Shown: positions 24,693 to 33,656, counted from the stretch's first letter. The stretch is 64,000 nt of DNA from Arthrobacter sp. 18067 (GCF_902706295.1 NZ_CACSJJ010000013.1:1-64000); one strand, 5' to 3'. Notes: a model not told the origin generated them from the sequence alone. Translations and numbers: made by a program.

Positions 24693-25883
24693 ATGACCAC
24701 CCCCGCCCACCCATCCGACCACCCTTCCCAGGCGCATCGACCACTCGGCGTGGCCGCCATCGGCTACGCCTTCATGGGTAAGGCCCACTCGAATGCGTGG
24801 CGGAACGTGGCCAGCTTCTTCGACGTCCCGGCCTTCGAGCAGAAAGTGCTCGTTGGCCGGGACGCCACCCAGGTGGCCGATGCGGCAGCCAAGTACGGCT
24901 GGGCCGAGTCCGCCACCGACTGGCGTTCCGTGATTGAGCGGGACGACATCCACATCGTCGATATCTGCGCGCCGGGCTGGATGCACGCCGAAATCGCCAT
25001 CGCCGCACTGGCCGCAGGCAAACATGTCCTGGTGGAGAAGCCGCTGGCCAACACGCTGGGTGAGGCCGAACTGATGGTGGCCGCAGCCGCCTCCGCGCGG
25101 GCCAACGGCGTCCAGTCCATGATCGGTTTCAACTACCGTCGCGTCCCGGCCCTGGCGCTGGCCCGCGAACTCATTGCCGAAGGACGGCTCGGCACCATCC
25201 GCCACGTCCGTGCCGCGTACTTGCAGGACTGGTTGTCCGATGCCGAGTCCCCCATGACCTGGCGCCTCCGCAAGGAAACGGCAGGCTCCGGCGCCCTGGG
25301 CGATATCGCCTCGCACGCCATCGACCAAGTCCTCTTCCTCTTGGGCGATGCCGTCACCGAGGTCTCCGGCCGCCTGCACACCTTCGTGGACCGCCGCCCT
25401 GGCGCTAATGGTCCCGAGGATGTCACGGTCGACGACGCCGCTTGGGCCACGCTGACCCTCGCCTCCGGGGCAATCGCCTCAGTTGAGGTTTCGCGTGTAG
25501 CGACGGGCCAGAAGAACTCCCTCAAACTCGAAATTTACGGCGACAAGGGCACCATCCTTTTTGATCTTGAAGCCCTCAACGAACTCGGCTTCCTGGACGC
25601 CACCGTGCCCGTCCGGGAGCAGGGCTTCCGGCGAATCCTGGTCAACGAGCCCGAACACCCCTACCTCGAGGCGTGGTGGCCGCAGGGTCACATCATCGGC
25701 TGGGAACACACCTTCACCCACCAGATCCGGGACTTCCTCACCGCCATCGCGGCCGGTGAGGCTCCGTCGCCGTCGTTCGAGGAAGGCCTGAACGTCCAGC
25801 ACATCCTCGCAGCGGTTGAAGAGTCCGCCGCCGCCAAAAGCTCACTGATCCAACTTTCCAGCACCGCTACTGAAGGAGCCTGA
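24693..25883 (+). CDS. Gfo/Idh oxidoreductase resembling levoglucosan dehydrogenase
   Basis: A 396-residue oxidoreductase. GVAAIGYAFMGKAHSNAWRNV, VDICAPGWMHAEIAIAALAAGKHVLVEKPLAN, the MIGFNYRRVPALALAREL block and the AGSGALGDIASHAID motif recall, from memory, the subgroup that contains levoglucosan dehydrogenase (LgdA), which oxidises C3 of an anhydrosugar with NAD. Asp and His of GDIASHAID would be substrate contacts. GAGGAAC lies upstream of ATG 24693. It is followed after one base by the 333-residue TIM barrel, the type of neighbour expected for a 3-oxidation/beta-elimination route. Confidence 0.85.
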   Translation: MTTPAHPSDHPSQAHRPLGVAAIGYAFMGKAHSNAWRNVASFFDVPAFEQKVLVGRDATQVADAAAKYGWAESATDWRSVIERDDIHIVDICAPGWMHAEIAIAALAAGKHVLVEKPLANTLGEAELMVAAAASARANGVQSMIGFNYRRVPALALARELIAEGRLGTIRHVRAAYLQDWLSDAESPMTWRLRKETAGSGALGDIASHAIDQVLFLLGDAVTEVSGRLHTFVDRRPGANGPEDVTVDDAAWATLTLASGAIASVEVSRVATGQKNSLKLEIYGDKGTILFDLEALNELGFLDATVPVREQGFRRILVNEPEHPYLEAWWPQGHIIGWEHTFTHQIRDFLTAIAAGEAPSPSFEEGLNVQHILAAVEESAAAKSSLIQLSSTATEGA

Positions 25884-25884
25884 C

Positions 25885-26886
25885 ATGCCCCGCCCGTACA
25901 CCCTGTTCACCGGCCAGTGGGCCGACCTCCCCTTCGAGGAAGTCGCGCGCCTAGCCTCGGGCTGGGGCTACGACGGCCTGGAAATCGCCGTCTCCGGAGA
26001 CCACCTGGACGCCTGGCGCTGGGACGAACCCGGCTACGTCGAATCCAAACTCGCCATCCTGGAAAAGTACAACCTCAAAGTCTGGGCCATCTCCAACCAC
26101 CTCAAGGGCCAGGCCGTCTGCGATGACCCCATCGACTTCCGCCACGAAGCCATCGTCGGCTCCAAGGTGTGGGGCGACGGGGAACCCGAAGGCGTCCGCC
26201 AACGCGCCGCCGAAGAAATGAAACACACCGCACGCCTCGCCCGCGCCCTGGGTGTGGACACCGTGGTCGGGTTCACCGGCTCCTCGATCTGGCAATACGT
26301 CGCCATGTTCCCGCCCGTCCCCGAGAAGGTCATCGACGCCGGCTACCAGGACTTCGCCGACCGCTGGAACCCCATCTTGGACGTCTTCGACGAAAACGGG
26401 GTCCGTTTCGCCCACGAAGTCCACCCCTCCGAGATCGCCTACGACTACTGGACCACCGTCCGGACCCTCGAAGCGATCGGCCACCGTGAGGCGTTCGGCC
26501 TGAACTGGGACCCCTCACACTTCATGTGGCAGGGTATCGACCCGGTCTCCTTCATCTGGGACTTCAAGGACCGGATCTACCACGTGGACTGCAAGGACAC
26601 CAAGCTCCGCCCCACCGGCCGGAACACCGTCATGGGCTCCCACCTGCCCTGGGGCGACCCCCGACGCGGCTGGGACTTCGTCTCCGCCGGACGCGGCGAC
26701 GTGCCCTGGGAATCCTCCTTCCGCGCCCTCACCGCCATCGGTTACGACGGACCCATCTCCGTGGAATGGGAAGACGCCGGAATGGACCGACTCCACGGCG
26801 CCCCCGAAGCCCTCGCCGCGCTGAAGAAGTTCGACTTCCCCGCCTCACAGACGTCCTTCGACGCCGCGTTCAGCAGCAAAGACTAG
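25885..26886 (+). CDS. Sugar phosphate isomerase/epimerase-family TIM barrel (long form)
   Basis: A 333-residue TIM barrel, about 85 residues longer than the one at 22807. Metal-site segments are FAHEVHPSEIAYDYWTT (Glu, His), LNWDPSHFMWQGIDP, YHVDCKDTKLRPTGRN and ISVEWEDAGMDRLHG. This long form is, from memory, the type found beside LgdA-like dehydrogenases and, more distantly, in C-glycoside deglycosidase alpha subunits, where a 3-keto sugar loses its aglycone by beta-elimination. ATG follows the stop of the upstream gene by one base. The assignment to a lyase rather than an isomerase is inference. Confidence 0.85.
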   Translation: MPRPYTLFTGQWADLPFEEVARLASGWGYDGLEIAVSGDHLDAWRWDEPGYVESKLAILEKYNLKVWAISNHLKGQAVCDDPIDFRHEAIVGSKVWGDGEPEGVRQRAAEEMKHTARLARALGVDTVVGFTGSSIWQYVAMFPPVPEKVIDAGYQDFADRWNPILDVFDENGVRFAHEVHPSEIAYDYWTTVRTLEAIGHREAFGLNWDPSHFMWQGIDPVSFIWDFKDRIYHVDCKDTKLRPTGRNTVMGSHLPWGDPRRGWDFVSAGRGDVPWESSFRALTAIGYDGPISVEWEDAGMDRLHGAPEALAALKKFDFPASQTSFDAAFSSKD

Positions 26887-26898
26887 GAAAGGACCGGC

Positions 26899-27822
26899 GT
26901 GATCCGCACCCTTCAACCCGGGCAGCGCTGCGAGGTGTGGATCGCGTCGGTCACCGGCCAGGCCGAGCTGCTCTACAGCACCGATCGCGTGCTGTTCGAG
27001 GCGCCCAACTGGACCTTGTCTTCGAAGGGATCGGGCGACGGCGGCGCGCTCGTCCTCAACGGGGACGGAAAGTTGTGGATGCTGGACGTGACCGGTGGTC
27101 ACGGCGGCGAACCCGTGGAGGTCCCGCTCAGTGGCGTCCCGGACCTCAACAACGACCATGTCCTGGACCCCGATGGCAAGGGCATCTTCGTCTCCGCGAA
27201 CGATGGCCACATCTACCGTGCCGCGCTTTCCGGTGGCCCGGCCACCATGATCACCGAGGACGACGGCTCCTTCCACTTCCTCCACGGAGTCAGCCCCGAC
27301 GGTGCCGAGTTGGCGTTCGTGGGCATCGCTGCGGGCGACTTTTCGCAGCCGGGCAAGCTCATGACCATAGCGTCCGACGGCGGTGCTGCCGCCCGCGTTG
27401 ATGTCGGGCCTGGCCACTGCGACGGCCCGGAATACTCGCCGGATGGGACGTGGCTTTACCTCAACACAGAGTCGTTCAGCTCGGTACCCGGCCACGCCCA
27501 ACTGGCCCGGATCCAGATCGACGGCAGCGGATTCGAGCAGCTCCTCGAATCAGAAACGGTCGACTGGTTCCCGCATCCATCCCCCGATGGCCGCTACGCC
27601 ACGTACATCCAGTTCCCCAGCGGAACCGAAGGCCACCCCGCCGACTTGCCGGTCGCCGTCGTACTTGTTTCGACCGAGGACTGGACCACTCCCCTCCACA
27701 CATGGCCACTCTTCGGCGGCCAAGGTACCCTCAACGTCAACAGCTGGTCGCCGGACTCCGGGCGCTTCGCGTTTGTGGCGTACCCGCGCGGTGACTCGTT
27801 TCACGATTCAGCAAAGGACTAA
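26899..27822 (+). CDS. Cytosolic TolB-like beta-propeller protein
   Basis: A 307-residue protein of PD40/TolB-type propeller repeats. Blade ends read HVLDPDGKGIFVSA, HGVSPDGAELAFV, PEYSPDGTWLYLN, PHPSPDGRYATYI and NSWSPDSGRFAFV. Unlike TolB it has no signal peptide, so it should be cytosolic. Histidines recur at the blade starts (NNDH, HFLHG, GHCDG, WFPHP), a pattern like the metal site of oligogalacturonate lyase propellers, so a metal-dependent sugar lyase or hydrolase is possible. It starts at GTG 26899 after AGGAAAGGA and is flanked by catabolic genes. Function not established. Confidence 0.7.
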   Translation: MIRTLQPGQRCEVWIASVTGQAELLYSTDRVLFEAPNWTLSSKGSGDGGALVLNGDGKLWMLDVTGGHGGEPVEVPLSGVPDLNNDHVLDPDGKGIFVSANDGHIYRAALSGGPATMITEDDGSFHFLHGVSPDGAELAFVGIAAGDFSQPGKLMTIASDGGAAARVDVGPGHCDGPEYSPDGTWLYLNTESFSSVPGHAQLARIQIDGSGFEQLLESETVDWFPHPSPDGRYATYIQFPSGTEGHPADLPVAVVLVSTEDWTTPLHTWPLFGGQGTLNVNSWSPDSGRFAFVAYPRGDSFHDSAKD

Positions 27823-27826
27823 GCAC

Positions 27827-28846
27827 GTGACGCTAAGCAATGGCACCTCTGACGGCACCATCCGCTGGGGAATCCTCGGCACCGGCTTCATCGCCGGGCT
27901 GCAGACGAAGGACCTGAACGAGAACGGCTTCACGGTGCAGGCCGTGGGTTCCCGGTCACTGGACTCAAGCAAGGCGTTCGCCGAGCAGTACGGCGTGGCC
28001 ACCGCGCACGGCAACTATGAGGATCTGGTGGCTGACCCGTTGATTGACGTGGTGTACATCGCTACGCCGCACCCTTTCCATCACGCCAATGCGTTGCTGG
28101 CGTTGAACGCCGGCAAGCACGTGCTGGTGGAGAAATCGTTCACCATGAACGCCCGCGAAGCACAGGACATCGTTGACTTGGCCGAATCCAAGGGGCTCGT
28201 GGCCCTGGAAGCCATGTGGACCCGGTTCCTCCCGCACATGATCCGCATTCGCGACATCATCGCTGCCGGCACTATCGGGGAGGTCCGCAAGGTGGTCGCC
28301 AGCCACAACCAGAGCCTCCCCCAAGACCCTGCACACCGGCTCAACGATCCCGCGCTCGGCGGCGGAGCGCTGCTGGACCTGGGCATCTACCCGATCTCCT
28401 TCGCGTTCGACATCCTGGGCACCCCGGCCGCAATCCGGGCCAGCGCCTCCATGTCGGCCACCGGCGTGGACCGTCAGACCGCGGCCATCTTCGAATACGC
28501 CAACGGCGCCCAGGGCATCGTGGACTGCGAGCTCGACGCCGCCAGCGCCAACCGTGCCATGGTGATCGGGACCGAAGGGTGGATCGATATCGAACACACC
28601 TGGTACAACCCGGTTCCTTTCACGGTCCACGCCGTGGATGGCAGCGTTGTTGAGCGATACGACCAGCCCGTCACCAGCCGGGGAATGCAGTTCCAGGCCG
28701 CTGAGCTGGAGCGTCTCATCCGTGCTGGTGAGACTGCAGGGACCATCCTGCCCCCGGCCGAGACCGTGGCCATCATGGCCGCCATGGACGAGATCCGGAA
28801 GCAGATCGGACTGAGCTATTCCGCTGACCGGGTTGGTGCGGCATGA
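27827..28846 (+). CDS. Gfo/Idh/MocA-family oxidoreductase, EKS variant
   Basis: A 339-residue oxidoreductase with IRWGILGTGFIAGLQTKDL at the N-terminus and GGGALLDLGIYPISFAFDILGTPAAI in the substrate domain, as in the dihydrodiol dehydrogenase-like subgroup. The active-site motif reads VEKSFTMN, with Ser in place of the usual Pro of EKP. The open frame continues far upstream in the shadow of the propeller gene; GTG 27827 was chosen because AAAGGA lies 8 bases before it and the fold starts there. It is the fourth complete family member in the operon, and its stop overlaps the UPF0303 start by 4 bases. Confidence 0.85.
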   Translation: MTLSNGTSDGTIRWGILGTGFIAGLQTKDLNENGFTVQAVGSRSLDSSKAFAEQYGVATAHGNYEDLVADPLIDVVYIATPHPFHHANALLALNAGKHVLVEKSFTMNAREAQDIVDLAESKGLVALEAMWTRFLPHMIRIRDIIAAGTIGEVRKVVASHNQSLPQDPAHRLNDPALGGGALLDLGIYPISFAFDILGTPAAIRASASMSATGVDRQTAAIFEYANGAQGIVDCELDAASANRAMVIGTEGWIDIEHTWYNPVPFTVHAVDGSVVERYDQPVTSRGMQFQAAELERLIRAGETAGTILPPAETVAIMAAMDEIRKQIGLSYSADRVGAA

Positions 28847-29319
28847 CTGACTCGCCCCGCATTGTTGAGCTGAAGCAGCACGAGGAGGAGCTGGTCTTCG
28901 CGAGCTTTGACCACCACGATGCTTGGCGCCTGGGCTCCTTGATCGCCAACCACGCCATCTCATCCGGGTTTGGAGTGGCGATCGATATCCGCCGGCATAA
29001 CATCGTGCTCTTCCGCTGCGTGCTGCCCGGAGCCACCGCGGACCAGGAGGAGTGGATCCGCCGAAAGTCCGCGTCCGTGCTGCAGTTCGAGCACAGCACC
29101 GCGTTGCTGTCCGAGGAGTTCTCCGCCCGAGGACACAGCCCTATCGGCGGCGGATGGCTCGCGCATGAGGACTACACCTTGGCTGGAGGTTCGTTCCCGA
29201 TCCGTGTGCGCGGCGCAGGCGTGATCGGTGCGATCACGGTGTCCGGGCTGACGTCGGATGAGGACCACCAGTTGGTGGTTGACGGCATCCGGAGTTACTT
29301 GAAGACGGTGGGGGCCTAG
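28843..29319 (+). CDS. UPF0303 / DUF336-like protein
   Basis: A 158-residue protein of the UPF0303 family, sometimes labelled haem-degrading domain protein. Recognisable parts are ELVFASFDHHDAWRLGSLI, VAIDIRRHNIVLFRCVLPGATADQEEWIRRK and the glycine-rich C-terminal AGVIGAITVSGLTSDEDHQLVVDGI. Its biochemical role is unknown; family members often sit in sugar or inositol catabolic operons, as here, where it is the last gene. The start lies inside the stop of the upstream dehydrogenase gene (ATGA). Confidence 0.82.
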   Translation: MTDSPRIVELKQHEEELVFASFDHHDAWRLGSLIANHAISSGFGVAIDIRRHNIVLFRCVLPGATADQEEWIRRKSASVLQFEHSTALLSEEFSARGHSPIGGGWLAHEDYTLAGGSFPIRVRGAGVIGAITVSGLTSDEDHQLVVDGIRSYLKTVGA

Positions 29320-29374
29320 GGGGGGCAAGGCGAGAGTAACCTGTGGATCGGCGACTTACGCCAGGGGTAGGGCG

Positions 29375-30751
29375 TCAGCTCCGTCGGCGAAAATGCCCCC
29401 GGACAAGTTTTCCCGCTCGCGTGTGTTCGGGCACCCATACGTCACCGTGCGATTTCGGGGGTGCCGGGGTGGTTGATCCGCCCATGTCTATCACAGCCGG
29501 GGCGGGAGCCAAGGACGCCACCCGCTTGGCATTCTCACCTTCGAAAGCCTTGGTCATGTAGGCAAGGGACTCAGGTTCAGCTCCCAGGCTGAGGGCCTCT
29601 TCCCGCCAGCGGGATATCGCGGAGGCGACCTGCTGCAGCCGACGAATGGCCGCATCCCGGGTCAGCCGAAAAGCATCGGCGAACTCCAAGAGATCCCGGA
29701 CGTCCCTATCGAAGAGACCGCCATGTGGGGTGAGTGGCGTATCTGATGTACCTGCTGGCACCGGGTTCACGTCGAACGACGGCGACAAGCGCCAGCCTCT
29801 GTTGGTTCGCAGGAGCCCGTGGTTTCTCATGTGGTCATCGGTGTTGTTGACCATAGCGATGAGAGCGGCACGGCTGAACATCTCGTTGGCATCCTGAACA
29901 GGTTCTGCAGAGATATGCGCCACTTCAGAGGCGATTTTCACGTAATCAGGGTGTGAGTACGTGTCGAGTTGGAGGGCCGTGCGCACACTCATGTACGGGA
30001 TGCGCCGGTCACCGTCGCGGTCAAACCGCCGGGTGAGGAAGATATGGGAAAATTCTGAAAGAGGCATGAGCCGCGACTCGGCGACCCTGATGCCTGCCCG
30101 TTGCTGCAGCCTGATGGCGACCATTTCCCACAGTTGCACGTTGCCGACGTCCGATGTCTTCGGGAATTTTGCCAGCAGCATGGAACCGTCGTCGTCCCGA
30201 ACCCAGGCTTTGGGCTGAGCACCACCCGGAGAGGAACCGGCACCCATGAGCAAGGAGTTCTCCTCCTTGACCTCGCCGGTTTCAGCGAAGAGTCTGGCCT
30301 CCTCCGAGAGCGCCCTAAGGTCGCGGATTCCTGCACCCCGGCCCCACGACGACAGGAATTGGCCGTTCTCCCGGAAGCGAAGTGCGCCCTGCCTGGTCTC
30401 ATCGTTGACCAGCAATAGGTAGCCCGCTTCACCTGTGGGCGGAATGCGGCCGGCACCCTTGGCGAGGGCCTGTTGTCGCAGTTCTTCGAATAACAGCTTC
30501 TTGCCCCAGTCATCCGGGGAGGCGTCTTGGAAGGACCCGAACAGCTCGCGGCCCTGGGTGGGACGCTGGGGGCCGCGTCGCAGGGGTAGCTCCGGGGAAA
30601 CCTCGAATGCTTCTGCAGCGGACATCCAACTGTCGGCGTAGGTGAACGTGACGTGCTCGCGAGGGGAAAGCCCATCCGTTTCAATGTCCATCACGCCGGC
30701 CAAGGCCTCGTTGATGAGCACCTCCACGCGCCTGATGCTTCGGGCAGCCAC
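29375..30751 (-). CDS. hipA: HipA-family kinase toxin
   Basis: A 458-residue HipA-like serine/threonine kinase, the toxin of a type II toxin-antitoxin pair; E. coli HipA phosphorylates glutamyl-tRNA synthetase and causes persistence. The phosphate-binding loop is LMGAGSSPGGAQPKAWV (about residues 165-182), the catalytic loop is VNNTDDHMRNHGLLR and the metal motif is LSPSFDVNPVP. These key residues look intact, so the toxin is probably active. It starts at GTG 30751, overlapping the hipB stop by one base. The last 60 residues are Pro/Ala-rich and not typical of the fold. Confidence 0.9.
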   Translation of the reverse strand: MAARSIRRVEVLINEALAGVMDIETDGLSPREHVTFTYADSWMSAAEAFEVSPELPLRRGPQRPTQGRELFGSFQDASPDDWGKKLLFEELRQQALAKGAGRIPPTGEAGYLLLVNDETRQGALRFRENGQFLSSWGRGAGIRDLRALSEEARLFAETGEVKEENSLLMGAGSSPGGAQPKAWVRDDDGSMLLAKFPKTSDVGNVQLWEMVAIRLQQRAGIRVAESRLMPLSEFSHIFLTRRFDRDGDRRIPYMSVRTALQLDTYSHPDYVKIASEVAHISAEPVQDANEMFSRAALIAMVNNTDDHMRNHGLLRTNRGWRLSPSFDVNPVPAGTSDTPLTPHGGLFDRDVRDLLEFADAFRLTRDAAIRRLQQVASAISRWREEALSLGAEPESLAYMTKAFEGENAKRVASLAPAPAVIDMGGSTTPAPPKSHGDVWVPEHTRAGKLVRGHFRRRS

Positions 30752-31035
30752 TAGTTCCTCCTGGGGGCGCGCTGCCTGCTCAGCAGGTGCGCCCGCGCCC
30801 TGCCAAGATCGGTATTCAGGGGATCCAAAGCGCTAATAAGGTCTTCAGCAACACCGAGCACAGACGCCACGGTCATGAGGTGTTCGACTTTTCCACCCTC
30901 GCCTGTTTCAAGGCGCATGAGCGTGGGTCGTGAAATATCAGCGCGTTCGGCGACAAGTTCCTGCGACAAGCCGAGGATGATTCGTCGGCTTCGCAGGTTC
31001 TCCCCCAGACGGCGCATGGCATCTCTACTGTTCAT
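30751..31035 (-). CDS. hipB: HipB-like XRE antitoxin
   Basis: A 94-residue XRE-family protein with one helix-turn-helix (LRSRRIILGLSQELVAERADISRPTLMRLETGEG). It is followed by a short helical dimerisation region and a basic tail. Gene order antitoxin-toxin and the one-base overlap with hipA match known hipBA operons, where HipB binds HipA and represses the operon. ATG 31035 with GATAGG upstream was chosen; GTG 31053 would add six residues. Confidence 0.88.
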   Translation of the reverse strand: MNSRDAMRRLGENLRSRRIILGLSQELVAERADISRPTLMRLETGEGGKVEHLMTVASVLGVAEDLISALDPLNTDLGRARAHLLSRQRAPRRN

Positions 31036-31208
31036 GTACCTATCTTGTGGCACTAAGTCAGCTAATGCAATAAAACAGCTACCTTACGAGGGCTGAGGCG
31101 GTATCCCCCGATCGCAAAAGGTTACCTCCCGCCGTCGTTGTCGGTACCGGCGCCCCTTCCGGGCAGTAGCCGCACGCCGACCCCGAAAGGACTGGCGCTT
31201 GGTCCAAA

Positions 31209-31877
31209 TTACCGCCCCTTCAGCACGTATCGCCTTTCAGGACGTCCGACGCCGTACTTGAGTCGGACGTCCAGCGCCCCCTCGTCGTGGAGGTACTCAA
31301 GATAACGGCGGGCGCTAACCCGGGAGGTTCCGAGTTGCTCCGCGACCTCCGCCGCAGATACGTCTCCCGCAGCGGATTTGAGTGCAGCTTCTACCAATTC
31401 CAGTGTTTCCACGCTGCAGCCCTTGGGCAAGGTCCGCTCGGAAACGCCCAACCCGAAGACGCGGTTCACATCCGATTGCTCGGCCTCTACCTTGGCCGCA
31501 TCGAGGCCTTGGTACGCGCTGAGGTAGTGCTCCAGCCGCTCCTGCAGGTCAGCTTGCGAGAACGGCTTGATCAGGTAGTGCACAATCCCACCGCGTAGAG
31601 CCTTGCGCACGGTTTCCACTTCGCGGGCGGCGCTGATGACCAGCACATCCAGGTCTGGTGCGACGTCGCGGAGTTGGTGCATGAGGTCCAGCCCGTTGAT
31701 GTCCGGGAGGTGGATGTCCAGCAACACGAGGTCTGGTTTCAGCCGCGCGGTTTCAACCACGGCCTGGGCACCGGTGTGCGCCACACCCACCACTTCAAAG
31801 CCAGGGGTCCTCTGGATGAACCCCGCGTGGACTTTGGCCACCATGAAGTCGTCGTCCACAATCAGAACCTTGATCAC
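31209..31877 (-). CDS. Response regulator, CitB/DctR type
   Basis: A 222-residue response regulator of the CitB/DpiA/DctR family. The receiver domain has DDD at 8-10, the phosphorylated Asp54 in LVLLDIHLPDINGLDLM, Ser82 and Lys104 in YLIKPF. A short linker leads to a winged helix-turn-helix (SAAEVAEQLGTSRVSARRYLEYLHDEGALDVRLKYGVGRPERRY). It lies 2 bases downstream of its kinase gene. Regulators of this family switch on di- or tricarboxylate uptake, and the divergent tctCBA operon is the probable target. Confidence 0.92.
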   Translation of the reverse strand: MIKVLIVDDDFMVAKVHAGFIQRTPGFEVVGVAHTGAQAVVETARLKPDLVLLDIHLPDINGLDLMHQLRDVAPDLDVLVISAAREVETVRKALRGGIVHYLIKPFSQADLQERLEHYLSAYQGLDAAKVEAEQSDVNRVFGLGVSERTLPKGCSVETLELVEAALKSAAGDVSAAEVAEQLGTSRVSARRYLEYLHDEGALDVRLKYGVGRPERRYVLKGR

Positions 31878-31879
31878 GG

Positions 31880-33514
31880 CTACGCTGCCCCTTTGTCTGA
31901 ATCTGATTTGTCTGAATCTGAATCCCGCTTGCTGAACCGCGCTGTGAACACTGCCCCGTTGTCATTGGACACCATCAGGTCTCCTCCGGACCGCCGACAG
32001 ATCACCCGGGACAACGCCAACCCGAATCCCCGTGCATCGCCCGGCCCGGGGTCCTTCGTGGAGAAACCCTGCCGGAAGATATCTTCCGAGGAGCCGGAGG
32101 GCACACCCGGTCCATTGTCCCGGACGGTGACGGTGACGCCGTCATGCGAGTTGAGCACCAATACGCGGACCGAGGCCCCGGCGCGGCCAGTGACGGCGTC
32201 GAACGCGTTATCCACCAGGTTTCCCACCACGGTGGTGAGGTCGCGCGACAGTTCTTCGTTGACGCGCGGCAGCGCGGACTGCGGATCCAACTGCAGTTCC
32301 ACGCCCCGTTCGGTTGCCAGGCTGGCTTTGGCGATCAGGAGGGCCGCGAGCGCGGGGTCCTCGATGCGGCTGGTGACGTCGTCATTGAGCCGGGTGCGGT
32401 CCACGGTGGCTCCATTGACGAACTGGACCACGGAATCGTATTCGCCGATCTGGATGAGGCCGGAAATGACGTGGAGTTGGTTCGCGAATTCGTGGGCTTG
32501 GGCCCGCAGGGTGTCGGTGACGGTGCGGGTGGCACCGAGTTCGCTCTCCAGGGACGACAACTCGGTCCGGTCCCTCAAGGTTGTCACTGATCCAATGTCA
32601 CGGCCGTGGGAGCGGAGGGCCACGCGGTTCATGACCACCAGCCGCTCCCCCACGAGCACCAGCTGGTCGGGGTCGGCCTGATCGCGGGTGAGGACGATCT
32701 TCAATGCTGGGTCCACGTGAAGGGATCGCAGCTTCTTCCCCACGCAATCCGCGGGCAGCCCAAGGAGTTGGCGGGCGCTCTGGTTGGCCACCGTGATCCG
32801 CTCATGGGGATCCAAGGCGACCACGCCTTCCTTCAGGCCCTGCAGCATCGCCTCCCGGTTTTCCACCAGACCCGTGATCTCCCGTGGTTCCATGCCCAGG
32901 GTTTGCCGTTTGACGCGTCTGGACAGGAGGAATGAGCCCGCGACACCCAGAACGCTGGCAACACCAAGATAGGTCAGCAGGTTGGGCACGGCGTCACCGA
33001 GGCGCTCGATGGTGGAGGGGTAGTTGCGACTGATCGAGGCTACACCGATCATAATTCCGGAGTCGTCCAGAACAGGGACGTGGGCAGAGAGCACGGCGCC
33101 TCCGCTGCCGGGCAAAACCCCGGTCCACGCCCTGCCTTCCATGACGCGGCTTTCACCGAGAGGCAGCGGCTGACCCACCAGGCTGGGATCGGACGAGGCC
33201 ACCACCGTACCGTCCAGTTTGGCGAGCGCCACGTGGGATGATCCCGAAACGGTACGGACAGATTCAGCCACGGCGGGGAGGGCTGCACCGCCACGGGGCT
33301 CCGCGGTGGGCAGCAACGCGCGCACCGTGGGGTTGTTGCCCAGCGCCTCGGCCGCAGAAAGCGCCCGGCGGCCTTCTGTCCGTTCGAACACCGCGGCCGA
33401 TTGCGCGAGTGAGATCGCGACCACGGCCACAAGAACAGCCAAAACAATAAGTAACTGCAGCAAAAGGTACTGCCCGGCAAGGGACATTCCTCTTCGTCGA
33501 GACAGTCGAGTCAC
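31880..33514 (-). CDS. Sensor histidine kinase, CitA/DcuS type
   Basis: A 544-residue kinase of the CitA/DcuS/DctS class. A first membrane helix (YLLLQLLIVLAVLVAVVAISLAQ) is followed by an extracytoplasmic PAS-like (sCache) domain of about 130 residues, a second helix near 195, a cytoplasmic PAS domain and the kinase core. The H-box AQAHEFANQLHVISGLIQIG has the phosphorylated His341. The ATP site is VVGNLVDNAFDAV...RDNGPGVP...ARGFGLALSRVI. GTG 33514 has AAAGGA 9 bases upstream; the frame is open from TTG 33559. The sensor domain in this class binds citrate or C4-dicarboxylates; the ligand here is inferred from the divergent tctCBA. Confidence 0.9.
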   Translation of the reverse strand: MTRLSRRRGMSLAGQYLLLQLLIVLAVLVAVVAISLAQSAAVFERTEGRRALSAAEALGNNPTVRALLPTAEPRGGAALPAVAESVRTVSGSSHVALAKLDGTVVASSDPSLVGQPLPLGESRVMEGRAWTGVLPGSGGAVLSAHVPVLDDSGIMIGVASISRNYPSTIERLGDAVPNLLTYLGVASVLGVAGSFLLSRRVKRQTLGMEPREITGLVENREAMLQGLKEGVVALDPHERITVANQSARQLLGLPADCVGKKLRSLHVDPALKIVLTRDQADPDQLVLVGERLVVMNRVALRSHGRDIGSVTTLRDRTELSSLESELGATRTVTDTLRAQAHEFANQLHVISGLIQIGEYDSVVQFVNGATVDRTRLNDDVTSRIEDPALAALLIAKASLATERGVELQLDPQSALPRVNEELSRDLTTVVGNLVDNAFDAVTGRAGASVRVLVLNSHDGVTVTVRDNGPGVPSGSSEDIFRQGFSTKDPGPGDARGFGLALSRVICRRSGGDLMVSNDNGAVFTARFSKRDSDSDKSDSDKGAA

Positions 33515-33656
33515 TGCGTGGATTCCTTTGGGTGGGGCCGGAAGCGGGCGGGCTACCAAGGCCCGCTGCGTGGCGTATCGGAACTATACCGCAGACCAGC
33601 GAAGGGGCTCCGAGGTCCGTGAACGCAATGAACTTAAAGATCACTGCGAACACAAG

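Noticed and set aside
27383..27826. Upstream part of the frame leading into the 27827 oxidoreductase
   Set aside because: It overlaps the propeller gene in another frame and is Arg/Thr/Ser-rich; the Rossmann fold starts right after GTG 27827.
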